This document shows positions 19,601 through 28,415 of a DNA stretch of 64,000 nucleotides, piece after piece. Every line of letters begins with the position of its first letter. The stretch's first letter is position 1. The stretch is from Pseudomonadota bacterium. GTDB lineage: Bacteria; Pseudomonadota; Gammaproteobacteria; Pseudomonadales; Moraxellaceae. The notes beneath the pieces were generated by a model. It saw only the letters and a program-made list of their open reading frames with translations, was not told the origin of the DNA and did not search any database. The translations under genes were made by a program, and so were the position numbers. The stretch is taken from NCBI GenBank assembly GCA_023393635.1, contig JAEWKT010000011.1, positions 27,509 through 91,508 on the forward strand, written 5' to 3'.

Positions 19601-20351
19601 CCGCCAGCAAGGTTTGCGTCCAAAATGAACTTGGCAAGCCAGATTGCTGAATAGTATGAAATGCCGTGGCCAGATCCTGCTGCACCAACGACACAGGATG
19701 CTGGCTAAACAACAATGCGAATAGGCTGACCATAATTAATGCAAATAGCTTGACTGCCGACTCAAATGCCACGGCAACCATCAGGCCGCCCTGTTGCTCG
19801 CTACGGGCAAACTGCCTTGTGCCAAATAACATGGCAAGACCTGCCAATACAGCGGTGAGTAGCAACACGCCTTGGGTGGCAAATTTGGTATTTTGTTGTT
19901 CACCCAACAGTACCAGTGTGCTCATAGACACCGCACGCAGTTGCAAGGCCAGATAAGGCAATACGGCAATCACCGCCAACACAGCAACCACCGCCGCCAA
20001 TCCACCCGATTTGCCATAACGTGCAGCAATAAAGTCTGCAATGGATGAAATGGGCTGATGCTGTCTAATTTTGCCAAGGCGTAGCCAGATGTCGTACATA
20101 AAGCCCAAAAATAGCAAGGGGCCTAAATAAATGGGCAAAAAACCAATGCCATTGCGTACGGTTTCACCCACCGCGCCATAAAACGTCCATGATGAGCAGT
20201 ACACGCCCAGTGTGAGACTAAACAGCAACATACGACCACGCTGGCCTAAGCGGCTGGCATACTTTTCACCAAAATAAGCGCAGGCAAATAATGCTGCGAT
20301 ATACATGGCCAATACACCAACAATAATCCCGCTGTTCATGAGCCCACTCAT
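16695..20351 (-). CDS. Hybrid sensor kinase with Na+/solute symporter domain, CrbS/MxtR-like
   Basis: This 1218-residue inner-membrane kinase has an N-terminal PutP-like SSS symporter domain with about 13 membrane segments (~1-520). A His-rich linker (~543-566) and a PAS domain (~705-830, SVVDADMCLVAWN) follow. The HisKA domain has phospho-acceptor SHDLLQPMHA (~870), and the HATPase contains NLVSNALRYT and GIGLGLAIV. The C-terminal receiver domain carries Asp in LLVDQH (~1148). This architecture matches CrbS (Vibrio) and MxtR (Pseudomonas), which control acs. It is transcribed away from yjcH-actP. It probably phosphorylates the regulator at 14956. Whether the symporter part transports or only senses is unknown. 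Confidence 0.93.
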   Translation of the reverse strand: MSGLMNSGIIVGVLAMYIAALFACAYFGEKYASRLGQRGRMLLFSLTLGVYCSSWTFYGAVGETVRNGIGFLPIYLGPLLFLGFMYDIWLRLGKIRQHQPISSIADFIAARYGKSGGLAAVVAVLAVIAVLPYLALQLRAVSMSTLVLLGEQQNTKFATQGVLLLTAVLAGLAMLFGTRQFARSEQQGGLMVAVAFESAVKLFALIMVSLFALLFSQHPVSLVQQDLATAFHTIQQSGLPSSFWTQTLLAAAAIICLPRQFHVAIVELKDQRHIKGARFWFSIYLLLMILAIIPIASWALHMPPSALPVPDLAVLMLPMLHDQPWLALLAFLGGFSAATGMLLVATLSLSIMLSNDLILPILWRFNLLRKQDQRLAYWLKIIRRICIGLVMLLGFMVYRLLSDINQLSAFGLLAFSAVIQFAPAIIGGIYWRGGSRQGVLAGLFAGFVLWAYTLLWPAILHNMPPMQQDWAGQLLQYGPWQQHWLKPEALFGFAAMAPLTHGVMWSLGLNLLLFIGVSKYKPLSIAEQIQTESFFQFNPYPSDHVTTHATHHAANHVTPIHASSHIINTSSGNRANPSNSTRSNTAPLAEVQAKDASQHHHMLVNFDLGEQQTRLNIGDLIALTTRINGPQKTEQIFEQFAHEQQIPFDKNMLADHRWWRFTEQYLAQAVGAASARTLLTTALVDNGLAIGQVVNILDQASQWQRFNQSLLITMMNHMTQAVSVVDADMCLVAWNSRYIELFDYPPDFVYVGCPVANLIRYNAERGECGAGDVAQHIAKRIMWMQAGSAHEFERQRADGRIIEMRGYPIAGGGFVTTYADITVFRHTEAQLEARVHDRTQQLETALHEQQQARQQADLANMSKSRFVAAASHDLLQPMHAARLFAAALEQAELPEPEQQTLQQLDRALHGAESILSALLDIARLDGNGIQPNISEFALADLLHDLQVQFQGVAEQRQLKLHVHQTKHWVKTDAQWLRRMLQNLVSNALRYTAHGRVVVGVRHSNKNPNHLYLGVWDTGPGIAPEQQMQLFNEFQRGGHASPWGEQGIGLGLAIVDRMAKRLNHQIIFHSTVGKGACFMLALPMVAAQRAPSIPIQMANNTLNGLNVLCVDNDPTILQGMQVLLSKWGCVLFLAQTPAQAKEILAQQSIQVLLVDQHLEADIEGLEFLIHYNTQAIPAALITADSDPDLPLRVKELGIVLLKKPLKPAALRAFLAGVSS

Positions 20352-20405
20352 TAATTACGTCCTTGCATCATAACGGTGTATAAAACCTGCAAATTATTGT
20401 TTTAG

Positions 20406-20431
20406 ACCAAAGTCTTTATCCACCAAAGTCT
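20406..20431. repeat. Direct repeat between crbS-like gene and yjcH-actP
   Basis: The word ACCAAAGTCT occurs at 20406-20415 and again at 20422-20431, a 16-base period. It lies in the 270-base divergent promoter region shared by the kinase and the acetate transporter genes. It could be a paired half-site for the neighbouring response regulator. Confidence 0.5.
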
Positions 20432-20622
20432 AAGTTCCAAGTGTAGCGCAAGTTGTTACTGTCCTATACACAACAATTGCCAAATAGTGATTTAATGCTT
20501 GGAGCGCAACAAAACAAGCATGATTAAAATAGCAATTCAACCTATCGCATTGACTATCAATGTGGTGAATAAAAGCAGGTTTGGCTAAGCATGGATTGGC
20601 TAAATATAAAGCGAGGTAGCGT

Positions 20623-21012
20623 ATGGAACACGATATAAACGATGATACAGCCAGCAACATCAATAATGACGTTTATCAGGACAGGCACGTACAAGCCGTC
20701 TTAAATAACCCCAAATTTCAGGAATTAGTTCGTAAAAAGCGCACACTCAGCTGGAGTCTGGCCGCGCTGATGCTGTTTATTTATATTGGTTTTATCCTAT
20801 TGGTGGCTTACGCCTCCGATTTTTTGCATAGCTCATTTAATGGGGCAACGACATGGGGTATACCCTTGGGCATTGGGGTGATTATTGCCGCATTTGTCCT
20901 GACTGCGGTGTATGCAGTCATTGCCAATGGTGAGTATGAACGCTTAACACAGGATGTGATCAATGAGCTAGAAGGCAGCACGAGCAATAGCCAGGGAGTA
21001 AACCAGCCATGA
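20623..21012 (+). CDS. yjcH: DUF485 membrane protein (YjcH type)
   Basis: This 129-residue inner-membrane protein has two hydrophobic segments (~44-66 and ~80-106), with the DUF485 signature FQELVRKKRTLSW before the first. The ribosome site GAGG lies about 6 bases before ATG. Its TGA overlaps the ATG of actP by four bases, so the two are translationally coupled, as in the acs-yjcH-actP arrangement of E. coli. Its exact role is not established; it is presumed to help the acetate permease. Confidence 0.92.
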   Translation: MEHDINDDTASNINNDVYQDRHVQAVLNNPKFQELVRKKRTLSWSLAALMLFIYIGFILLVAYASDFLHSSFNGATTWGIPLGIGVIIAAFVLTAVYAVIANGEYERLTQDVINELEGSTSNSQGVNQP

Positions 21013-22754
21013 GCATTCGCAGCAACGTTCAAAAAATTCGCTCAATAGGCATGCTGGGTACAGGCTGGTTGGTCAGCAACCTCCTCATGAGCAATATGGC
21101 CTATGCCTCACCCGATCTGGGAGCTGCCGAAAAACAGGCAACCAACTGGACTGCCATTGCCATGTTTGTCATCTTTGTGGTGGCAACCTTATTTATTACC
21201 AAATGGGCAGCCAGCCGTACCAATTCAACCCGTGATTTTTATACCGCAGGTGGCGGCATTACGGGCTTTCAAAATGGCTTGGCCATTGCAGGCGACTTCA
21301 TGTCTGCCGCCTCGTTTTTAGGTATTTCGGCCATGGTATTTAGCTCAGGCTATGATGGCTTACTGTACTCGCTTGGCTTTATGGTGGGCTGGCCGATTGT
21401 CTTGTTTTTAGTGGCTGAGCGCTTGCGTAACCTGGGCAAATATAACTTCTCGGATGTGGCGTCTTTTCGACTGGAAGAAAAGCCAGTACGTGCCATGGCC
21501 GCAGTCAACTCACTGGTGGTAGTGGCATTTTATTTAATTGCCCAGATGGTGGGTGCAGGTCAGCTCATTAAGCTGTTGTTTGGTCTTGATTATAATATTG
21601 CCGTGGTCATTGTTGGCTTACTCATGATGGCCTATGTCATGTTTGGTGGCATGCTAGCTACCACGTGGGTACAAATTATTAAAGCCGCCATGCTGTTGTG
21701 CGGTGCCAGTTTTATGGCGTTTATGGTGCTTAAAGCCGTCGGCTTTAGCTTTAATAGCATGTTTGAGCAAGCCATTGCCGTGTATTCGCAAGCACATCAA
21801 CTTAGCTTAACTGATGCAGCTGCCAAAATTATGGGACCAGGTGGTCTGGTGTCTAACCCGATTGATGCCATTTCTTTAGGTTTGGCCTTAATGTTTGGTA
21901 CCGCAGGTTTACCGCATATCTTAATGCGCTTTTTTACTGTCAAAGATGCCAAAGAAGCGCGTAAATCAGTGGTAGTGGCCACTGGCTTTATTGGCTACTT
22001 TTATTTGCTCACCTTTATTATCGGTTTTGGTGCCATCTTGTTTGTGGCGCAAAATCCATCTTATTTAGATACCGCCAAAATGGCCTTGACAGGCAAACTG
22101 GAGTTAATTGGTGGTAGCAACATGGCTGCGGTGCATCTGGCGCATGCGGTAGGTGGCAACTGGTTCCTGGGCTTTATCTCAGCCGTTGCTTTTGCCACTA
22201 TTTTGGCAGTGGTGGCAGGTTTGACCTTATCAGGTGCGTCGTCGGTATCGCATGACTTATATGCCAACGTATTTAAAAAAGGCCAAACCACCGAAGCTTC
22301 ACAGCTGCGCGTGTCCAAAATGGCAACCGTGGGCCTGGCTATTTTTGCCATGTTCCTGGGCATTGTGTTTGAAAAGCAAAACGTGGCCTTTATGGTGGGC
22401 TTAGCCTTTGCCGTTGCTGCATCTGCCAACTTCCCTGTATTGGTATTGTCCATGTACTGGAAAGGATTGACCACACGTGGTGCCGTGGTTGGTGGCTGGT
22501 TGGGTTTAATGAGCGCCGTCATCATGATTTTCTTTACCAAAGCAGTATGGGTAGATACCTTAGCCATTAGCGATACCGCGCCATTGCCTTATAGCAATCC
22601 TGCGTTATTTTCCATGCTGTTGGCCTTTGTGTCTTGCTGGTTGTTTTCAGTGACCGACAAGTCTGCCCGTGCGGCGCGTGATAAAGCCAATTTTGATGCA
22701 CAATTTGTTCGTTCCATGACAGGCGTGGGTGCTTCTGGCGCGCAAGATCACTAA
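21009..22754 (+). CDS. actP: Cation/acetate symporter
   Basis: This 581-residue SSS-family permease imports acetate and related short carboxylates. A signal-like leader (~1-34, ending MAYAS) precedes about 13 membrane helices. Strong family motifs occur: RDFYTAGGGITGFQNGLAIA, DFMSAASFLGISAMVFSSGYDG, YLIAQMVGAGQLI and GTAGLPHILMRFFTVKDAKEARKS. It is slightly longer than E. coli ActP (549), mainly at the N terminus. It is coupled to yjcH and followed by a terminator. Confidence 0.96.
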   Translation: MSIRSNVQKIRSIGMLGTGWLVSNLLMSNMAYASPDLGAAEKQATNWTAIAMFVIFVVATLFITKWAASRTNSTRDFYTAGGGITGFQNGLAIAGDFMSAASFLGISAMVFSSGYDGLLYSLGFMVGWPIVLFLVAERLRNLGKYNFSDVASFRLEEKPVRAMAAVNSLVVVAFYLIAQMVGAGQLIKLLFGLDYNIAVVIVGLLMMAYVMFGGMLATTWVQIIKAAMLLCGASFMAFMVLKAVGFSFNSMFEQAIAVYSQAHQLSLTDAAAKIMGPGGLVSNPIDAISLGLALMFGTAGLPHILMRFFTVKDAKEARKSVVVATGFIGYFYLLTFIIGFGAILFVAQNPSYLDTAKMALTGKLELIGGSNMAAVHLAHAVGGNWFLGFISAVAFATILAVVAGLTLSGASSVSHDLYANVFKKGQTTEASQLRVSKMATVGLAIFAMFLGIVFEKQNVAFMVGLAFAVAASANFPVLVLSMYWKGLTTRGAVVGGWLGLMSAVIMIFFTKAVWVDTLAISDTAPLPYSNPALFSMLLAFVSCWLFSVTDKSARAARDKANFDAQFVRSMTGVGASGAQDH

Positions 22755-22774
22755 GAGTTTTTAAGCGAACTGCT

Positions 22775-22806
22775 AAAAAAGCCTTGATTGATTCAGGGCT
22801 TTTTTA
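22775..22806 (+). terminator. Terminator after actP
   Basis: AAAAAAGCCTTGA (22775-22787) and the facing TCAGGGCTTTTTT arm (22793-22805) form a hairpin with one G-U wobble and a T-tract. Confidence 0.88.
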
Positions 22807-23111
22807 TGCAAAAAACATAATCCTCTGACGACAGTATAAACGCCCTCTTTATATTCCCCTTGCTAAAGTAGAAACTAGAAAAGTGACGCAGGAGATTTAT
22901 TTAGTACTGCTTAAAATCTATTAATAGAGGAATTTTTACCCATTTACTTAAATAACATTGGCTAAACTAATTTTTAAGTCATTCTAATATCGTTGTTTGC
23001 AAAAAAGCCACGTAGAACCCGAAAGTGATGCTTGCAACTTGTGTGCTAATATTTCACAATCCATTCGCTACGCCTCCTCTGTTATTCGAATAAATCAATA
23101 AGGACGCTTGA
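22807..23111 (+). promoter_or_regulatory. Leader/promoter region of the polysaccharide locus
   Basis: This AT-rich stretch of about 300 bases has no gene. It should hold the promoter of the co-directional wza-led operon. AAGGA at 23100-23104 serves as ribosome site for the GTG start at 23112. No ops/JUMPstart (GGCGGTAG) element is present on the plus strand, so RfaH-type control through a standard ops is not supported. Confidence 0.5.
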
Positions 23112-24254
23112 GTGCGATATTTTTTTAACGTTAATTGCCATACAAAAAAAGTCTATTGCTGGATTATACCGCTCATTTGTAGCAGCTTTTTATTAAGTTG
23201 TAGTTTGGTGCCTGGCATGCGTACTGACGATCTGCCAGTAATGCCAGAGCAAGTCACACCATTACCTAATGGCCTGCAAGTTCAGCTACAGCCTGTCACC
23301 GCAGCACTAGTTAGCCAGCTATCAAATGGTCAAACCAGCTTTAACCAGGCGCTTAACCAGCTTTTTGAGCATCAACCCACCAATAACTATCCATTGCAAA
23401 AAGGCGATGTGCTGTCCATTTACTTGTGGGCTTATCCAGAAATCACACCTCCTGTCAATGTCACTGAAGCCAATAGTGGGATGGTGGGCTTTAAAATTAA
23501 TCAGGAAGGCAACCTGACTTTTCCACTGGTTGGGCAAATTCGGGCGCAAGGAAAAACAGTCAGTACCTTCCAGCGTGAACTAAACCAACGCTTAAGTCGC
23601 TACCTTAAACAGCCTGATGCGCAAGTGAAAGTGCTGCAATATAATGGGCACAAGTTTTTTGTCGATGGTGAAGTAAAGCTACCAGGCCAATATGCTTTAT
23701 CTGATGAACCATTAAACTTGTATGGTGCATTAAGTGCTGCAGGCGGTATGCTTAATACGGGTGACTTAAATGCCATTAGTTTTAGTCGTCAAGGCAATCA
23801 TTATCAGTTTGGCCTGCGTGATCTGCAAAAACAGGGTTTATCGCCTAATCAGTTGTATATCCAAAATGGCGATGAAATTCATATTTTATCTAAAGAAAGC
23901 CGCAAAATTTATTTCTTGGGGGAAGCAGGCAGACCAGCACCGCTTATATTACGTGAACAAGGCATGAGCCTGGCTGATGTGATTGGTGAAGGGGCTGGCT
24001 TAAATCCGCTCAGTGCCAATCCTGCCAAAGTGTATGTGCTACGTGATGATGCCCAAAGCAATGTGGCCAATGTATATCAACTCGACTTATCGTCATTTAC
24101 CAGTCTTGCTTTAGCGCAGCGTTTTGAGGTACAACCACGCGATATTATCTATGTCGATGCCAGTGGTCTGGCACGCTGGAGTCGTGTGCTTAACTTATTG
24201 TTGCCATCAGCCACGGCAATTCGTACTGGTCAGCTCATTAGTAACGGCGACTAA
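23112..24254 (+). CDS. wza: Outer-membrane polysaccharide export lipoprotein
   Basis: Wza forms the outer-membrane channel for group 1-type capsule export. Translation starts at GTG 23112 with AAGGA seven bases upstream. The 380-residue product has a lipoprotein signal ending in a lipobox (FLLSC, acylated Cys at ~30). A Poly_export domain (YPLQKGDVLSIYLWAYPEI, ~95-113) and SLBB repeats (KFFVDGEVKLPGQYALSD; KIYFLGEAGRPAPLIL) follow. A C-terminal amphipathic segment near WSRVLNLLLPSATAI matches the membrane-spanning helix. wzb follows with no gap. Confidence 0.95.
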   Translation: MRYFFNVNCHTKKVYCWIIPLICSSFLLSCSLVPGMRTDDLPVMPEQVTPLPNGLQVQLQPVTAALVSQLSNGQTSFNQALNQLFEHQPTNNYPLQKGDVLSIYLWAYPEITPPVNVTEANSGMVGFKINQEGNLTFPLVGQIRAQGKTVSTFQRELNQRLSRYLKQPDAQVKVLQYNGHKFFVDGEVKLPGQYALSDEPLNLYGALSAAGGMLNTGDLNAISFSRQGNHYQFGLRDLQKQGLSPNQLYIQNGDEIHILSKESRKIYFLGEAGRPAPLILREQGMSLADVIGEGAGLNPLSANPAKVYVLRDDAQSNVANVYQLDLSSFTSLALAQRFEVQPRDIIYVDASGLARWSRVLNLLLPSATAIRTGQLISNGD

Positions 24255-24689
24255 ATGGAATTTGAAACCATCTTAGTGTTATGTACGGGCAATATTTGCC
24301 GTAGTCCGATGGCCGAGGGCTTACTAAAGCAGTACTTTCCCAATAAGACAGTACTCTCGGCAGGTCTGGAGAGGCTAGGAGATCAGCCAGCTGATCCGCA
24401 TGCAATCAGCCTGATGCAGGATATGAGTATTGATATATCAACGCATTGTGCGCAGCAAGTAGATACTGCGTTATTAAAACAAGCGGATTTGATTTTTGTG
24501 ATGACCAAGCGGCAGCTTAAACTGCTAGAAAAACAATGGCCATTTGTACGGGGTAAGACATTTTTATTAGGGCACTGGCAACAGCAGGAAATTCCTGATC
24601 CTTACCAGCAACCCAAAAGTGCTTTTATCTATGCAAGAGACATGATTGTTGCTGGTATTCAGGCCTGGCAGGAAAAACTGGGCAGTTAG
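24255..24689 (+). CDS. wzb: Low-molecular-weight protein-tyrosine phosphatase
   Basis: This 144-residue cytosolic phosphatase dephosphorylates Wzc and so allows the kinase cycling needed for polysaccharide assembly. The P-loop CTGNICRS lies at ~10-17, and the general-acid Asp is in IPDPYQQP (~114). The ATG directly follows the wza stop codon. Confidence 0.96.
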   Translation: MEFETILVLCTGNICRSPMAEGLLKQYFPNKTVLSAGLERLGDQPADPHAISLMQDMSIDISTHCAQQVDTALLKQADLIFVMTKRQLKLLEKQWPFVRGKTFLLGHWQQQEIPDPYQQPKSAFIYARDMIVAGIQAWQEKLGS

Positions 24690-24801
24690 GCAATCCCTGA
24701 ATTTCCCTTAAGAAGGGTGACTAAAGGGATATAAATACCGATTTTAATAACATCGATCTGAATAGTATCGATTTTGAAAAATTAACGAGTTGGAATAAAT
24801 A

Positions 24802-26988
24802 ATGAGCGGGCAAATCCAAGGCAGTGATACAGACGACAGCATTGACCTCAAACAATTATTTTTTATGCTATTGCGGCAGTGGAAAATTATTATGAGCTGC
24901 GTCATCCTTGCGCTGCTATTGGCTATATTATATTTGCGTGTCACTAGCCCTACCTATGCAGTAAATAGCTTAATTCAAATTGAAGACAGCAAAAACATGT
25001 CTACCGCATTGCTAGGTGATATGGCCAATCTCATGGAAGTGCAGTCGCCTGCCCAAACCGAAGTCGAGTTGATTAAATCACGCTTTGTATTGTCCAAAGT
25101 GATTGAAAACCTAAAGTTAGATATAAACCTTAAAAGTTTAGATGACACATTTAGCAATCGCTTATTGCATCGCACTCAGTATCAAACCACCTATAGCCCG
25201 ACCCAAGTAGTGCTTAGCAGTAGTCAGGGCATGCAACTGCATGTAAAGCAATTGTCGGTTCCAGCTCACTTGCTCAACCAGCCTTTAACGTTACGCTTTA
25301 CTGATGCACAACACTATAATTTAAGCTTACCTACAGGTGAATTGATAAAAGGCCAAGTAGGGCAGGCAATAAACCAAATGGTGTCAGGTGGCCTGCTTGA
25401 GCTTACCATTAATAACGCCAGCAATGTGGCAGGCCAGCAATTTGAAATTCGTCAAGCCGCCCTGCAAACCATGGTAGACCGTATTAATGCCCAGCTAAGT
25501 GCTGCCGAAAAAGGCAAGCTGACAGGGGTGATTGCTGTTAATTATAAAGGCACGGATAAAGTATTAATTACCGATACCCTCAATGAAATTTTAAGGGTTT
25601 ACATGCAACAGAATCTTACGCGCAAATCCGCCGAGAGCCAAAATACACTTGCATTTCTGGACAAACAACTGCCTGAACTAAAAGCACAGTTAGAAGCTTC
25701 TGAAAATAAGTTTAACCAGTTCCGTGAAAAAAATGACACCATCGATGTTACTAAAGAATCTGAATTGCTGTTAATGCAAGGCGTTAACCTGGAAACACGT
25801 CGTATTGAGCTAGAGCAAAAGCGTGCCGAAATGGGCGGTAAATACACCGCAGATTTTCCACTGATGAAGCAGGTGACCGATCAGCTCGCCACTATTGCCA
25901 GCAAGACCAAGGAGCTTGATCAGCGTCTCAACCGCCTGCCTGAAATTCAACGTCAATACCTGCAACTGTACCGTGATGTACAAATTAATACCGAGCTATA
26001 TACCAGCCTACTCAACAGCTACCAGCAAATTAAAGTGGTAAAAGCGGGTCAGATTGGTAACGCCCGTGTAGTAGATGCAGCTATTTTGCCATTAAAACCA
26101 GTTCAGCCCAAATCTATGATGGTGCTGTTGTTATCCGTATTTTTGGGTGGTTTTGTGGGGGTGTTATTGGCCTTATTACGTAATATGCTTAGCAGCGGTG
26201 TTAAAGATGCTGAAAGCATTGAAGCGCAAACAGGTTTACCAGTATATGCCACCTTGGCGCATAGCCCCATACTGGATAAGTTTCGTGCTGACCGTAGCAA
26301 AACCTTGCCCTTACTGGCACTAGAAGATCACGAAGACCTTACCTTGGAGAGTTTGCGTAGCTTGCGCACCGTGCTGTACTTTGCGCAAAAAAATGCCAAA
26401 AACAACGTGGTGCTCATTGCAGGGCCAGCGCCAGAACTAGGTAAGTCATTTATTAGTGCAAACCTGGCCACCATTTTGGCGCAAACTGGCAAAATTGTAT
26501 TGCTGATTGATGCCGACATGCGTCGTGGGCATATGCATAAATACTTTGATGCCAACCCAATGCAAGGTCTGGCAGATTTATTAGACAGCAAAAATGCACT
26601 AGCAACCAGTGATGTGATCCAGCCGACTTTAATCAAAGGCTTATCGTTTATCAGCAAAGGTAAAACACCCTCTAACCCATCCGAGCTGCTGCTAAACTCT
26701 GCTTTTGAAGACTTCCTCAACGAAGTTTCAGAGCATTATGACCATATTATTATCGACTCACCTCCACTATTAGCAGTAACTGATGGGATTATTATCAGTA
26801 AATATACAGGACTTAATTTGCTGGTGGCGCGCTATGGCAAAACGCCCATGAATGAAATTAAACTATGTATATCGCGCTTACAGCATTCTGGTCAAAACGT
26901 TCAGGGTCTGGTGCTTAACGATGTTCCACAAGGTGCATTACAAAACGAAGGCTACTCGTATACCTATAAATATCGCTCCAAGCATTAA
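24802..26988 (+). CDS. wzc: Polysaccharide co-polymerase / tyrosine autokinase
   Basis: This 728-residue inner-membrane protein controls polymer length and works with Wza. It has two membrane helices (~33-53 and ~440-460) bracketing a large periplasmic Wzz-type domain. The cytosolic kinase has Walker A GPAPELGKSFISA (~538-550), Walker A' VLLIDADMRRG (~568-578) and Walker B IIIDSPPLL. The C terminus is a Tyr cluster (GYSYTYKYRSKH), the usual autophosphorylation site. A 112-base gap separates it from wzb. Confidence 0.96.
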   Translation: MSGQIQGSDTDDSIDLKQLFFMLLRQWKIIMSCVILALLLAILYLRVTSPTYAVNSLIQIEDSKNMSTALLGDMANLMEVQSPAQTEVELIKSRFVLSKVIENLKLDINLKSLDDTFSNRLLHRTQYQTTYSPTQVVLSSSQGMQLHVKQLSVPAHLLNQPLTLRFTDAQHYNLSLPTGELIKGQVGQAINQMVSGGLLELTINNASNVAGQQFEIRQAALQTMVDRINAQLSAAEKGKLTGVIAVNYKGTDKVLITDTLNEILRVYMQQNLTRKSAESQNTLAFLDKQLPELKAQLEASENKFNQFREKNDTIDVTKESELLLMQGVNLETRRIELEQKRAEMGGKYTADFPLMKQVTDQLATIASKTKELDQRLNRLPEIQRQYLQLYRDVQINTELYTSLLNSYQQIKVVKAGQIGNARVVDAAILPLKPVQPKSMMVLLLSVFLGGFVGVLLALLRNMLSSGVKDAESIEAQTGLPVYATLAHSPILDKFRADRSKTLPLLALEDHEDLTLESLRSLRTVLYFAQKNAKNNVVLIAGPAPELGKSFISANLATILAQTGKIVLLIDADMRRGHMHKYFDANPMQGLADLLDSKNALATSDVIQPTLIKGLSFISKGKTPSNPSELLLNSAFEDFLNEVSEHYDHIIIDSPPLLAVTDGIIISKYTGLNLLVARYGKTPMNEIKLCISRLQHSGQNVQGLVLNDVPQGALQNEGYSYTYKYRSKH

Positions 26989-27016
26989 TTAAGCTGGCTG
27001 ATGCATATAGGTTTTA

Positions 27017-27080
27017 TAGGTATTGTTGAGATCAGACGGTTAAGCCAGTTAATTGCTGGCTCACTTCTCAACAATACCTA
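27017..27080. other. Nested inverted repeat between wzc and tviB
   Basis: A perfect 14-base outer stem, TAGGTATTGTTGAG (27017-27030) with CTCAACAATACCTA (27067-27080), encloses a second hairpin, AGCCAG (27043-27048) with CTGGCT (27056-27061). No T-tract follows. It could be an mRNA structure that lowers or protects expression of the sugar genes relative to wza-wzb-wzc. Confidence 0.7.
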
Positions 27081-27125
27081 CGCTACAATAATTATTTTTA
27101 AACCTCTGAAAAACAGGCGTAACAC

Positions 27126-28403
27126 ATGAAAGATTTGGCAGACATTAAAATTGGCGTGATTGGCTTGGGCTATGTGGGTCTGCCACTGGCGGTAGAGTTT
27201 GGCAAAAAATTTGACGTGGTTGGTTTTGATATTAATCAAAGTCGTATTCAGGCATTACAAGCAGGGGTTGATCATACCTTAGAAGTTAGCAACGATGAGC
27301 TAAAAGCCAGTCCGCGCTTATCCTTTAGTGCTGATCTAGACCAGTTAGCCAGATGCAATTTTTATATTGTCACCGTACCCACGCCCATTGATGACTACAA
27401 ACAGCCCGATTTAACGCCTTTAATTAAAGCCTCACAAACTATTGCCAAAGTATTAAAAAAAGGCGATGTGGTGGTGTATGAGTCTACGGTTTATCCAGGG
27501 GCGACTGAGGAAGACTGTATTCCAGTACTGGCGCGTGAATCTGGACTGATATTTAATACGGATTTTTTTGCAGGTTATAGCCCAGAGCGCATTAACCCAG
27601 GTGACAAAGAACACCGCGTGACCAATATTAAAAAAATCACTTCTGGCTCTACCCCAGAAATTGCTGACTTGGTCGATGCGGTCTACAACCAGATTGTGAC
27701 CGTGGGTACACACAAAGCCTCTAGCATTAAAGTGGCCGAAGCTGCCAAGGTGATTGAAAATACCCAGCGTGATGTCAACATTGCCTTAATTAACGAACTG
27801 GCACTTATTTTTAATAAAATGGATATCGATACTGAAGAAGTATTAAAAGCCGCTGGCACTAAGTGGAATTTTTTGCCATTTCGCCCAGGTTTGGTAGGTG
27901 GGCATTGCATTGGGGTTGACCCATATTATTTAACCCATAAAGCACAATCTATTGGCTATCACCCAGAAATTATTTTGGCTGGCCGTCGCTTAAACGACAG
28001 CATGGGTGCCTATGTGGCCAATCAACTGGTAAAAGCCATGCTAAAAAAACGCATGGTGGTTGATGGTGCAAAAGTATTGCTGATGGGTTTGGCGTTTAAA
28101 GAAAACTGCCCTGATCTACGTAATACCAAAATTACCGATATTGTGGCCGAGCTTGAAGACTATAATATACAGGTGGATGTGTACGATCCATGGGTGGATG
28201 CTGCCGAGGCAGAACATGAGTATGGTTTAAAACCCATTAGTGCCCCACAGATGAACCAATATGATGGCATTATTTTGGCGGTTGCGCATCAACAGTTTAA
28301 AGATTTGAGCGCACAAGAAATTAGAGCATGGGGCAAGCCAGCGCATGTATTGTATGACCTAAAATATGTGCTTTCTAGTGACGCATCAGACTTGCGTTTA
28401 TAA
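27126..28403 (+). CDS. tviB: UDP-N-acetylglucosamine 6-dehydrogenase (TviB/WbpO type)
   Basis: This 425-residue NAD-dependent enzyme oxidises UDP-GlcNAc (or UDP-GalNAc) to the uronic acid. It opens with the Rossmann motif IGVIGLGYVGLPLAVEF. The middle domain contains the catalytic Lys/Asn region and GGHCIGVDPYYLTHKA with the nucleophilic Cys (~262). The UDP-binding C-terminal domain contains KVLLMGLAFKENCPDLRNTK. Paired with the downstream tviC-like epimerase, it should make UDP-GalNAcA. Confidence 0.93.
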   Translation: MKDLADIKIGVIGLGYVGLPLAVEFGKKFDVVGFDINQSRIQALQAGVDHTLEVSNDELKASPRLSFSADLDQLARCNFYIVTVPTPIDDYKQPDLTPLIKASQTIAKVLKKGDVVVYESTVYPGATEEDCIPVLARESGLIFNTDFFAGYSPERINPGDKEHRVTNIKKITSGSTPEIADLVDAVYNQIVTVGTHKASSIKVAEAAKVIENTQRDVNIALINELALIFNKMDIDTEEVLKAAGTKWNFLPFRPGLVGGHCIGVDPYYLTHKAQSIGYHPEIILAGRRLNDSMGAYVANQLVKAMLKKRMVVDGAKVLLMGLAFKENCPDLRNTKITDIVAELEDYNIQVDVYDPWVDAAEAEHEYGLKPISAPQMNQYDGIILAVAHQQFKDLSAQEIRAWGKPAHVLYDLKYVLSSDASDLRL

Positions 28404-28415
28404 GGATTAGCTAGT

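Noticed and set aside
22981..23111. ops/JUMPstart element before wza
   Set aside because: No GGCGGTAG core is present on the coding strand; the similar-looking CTACGCC words do not fit the element.
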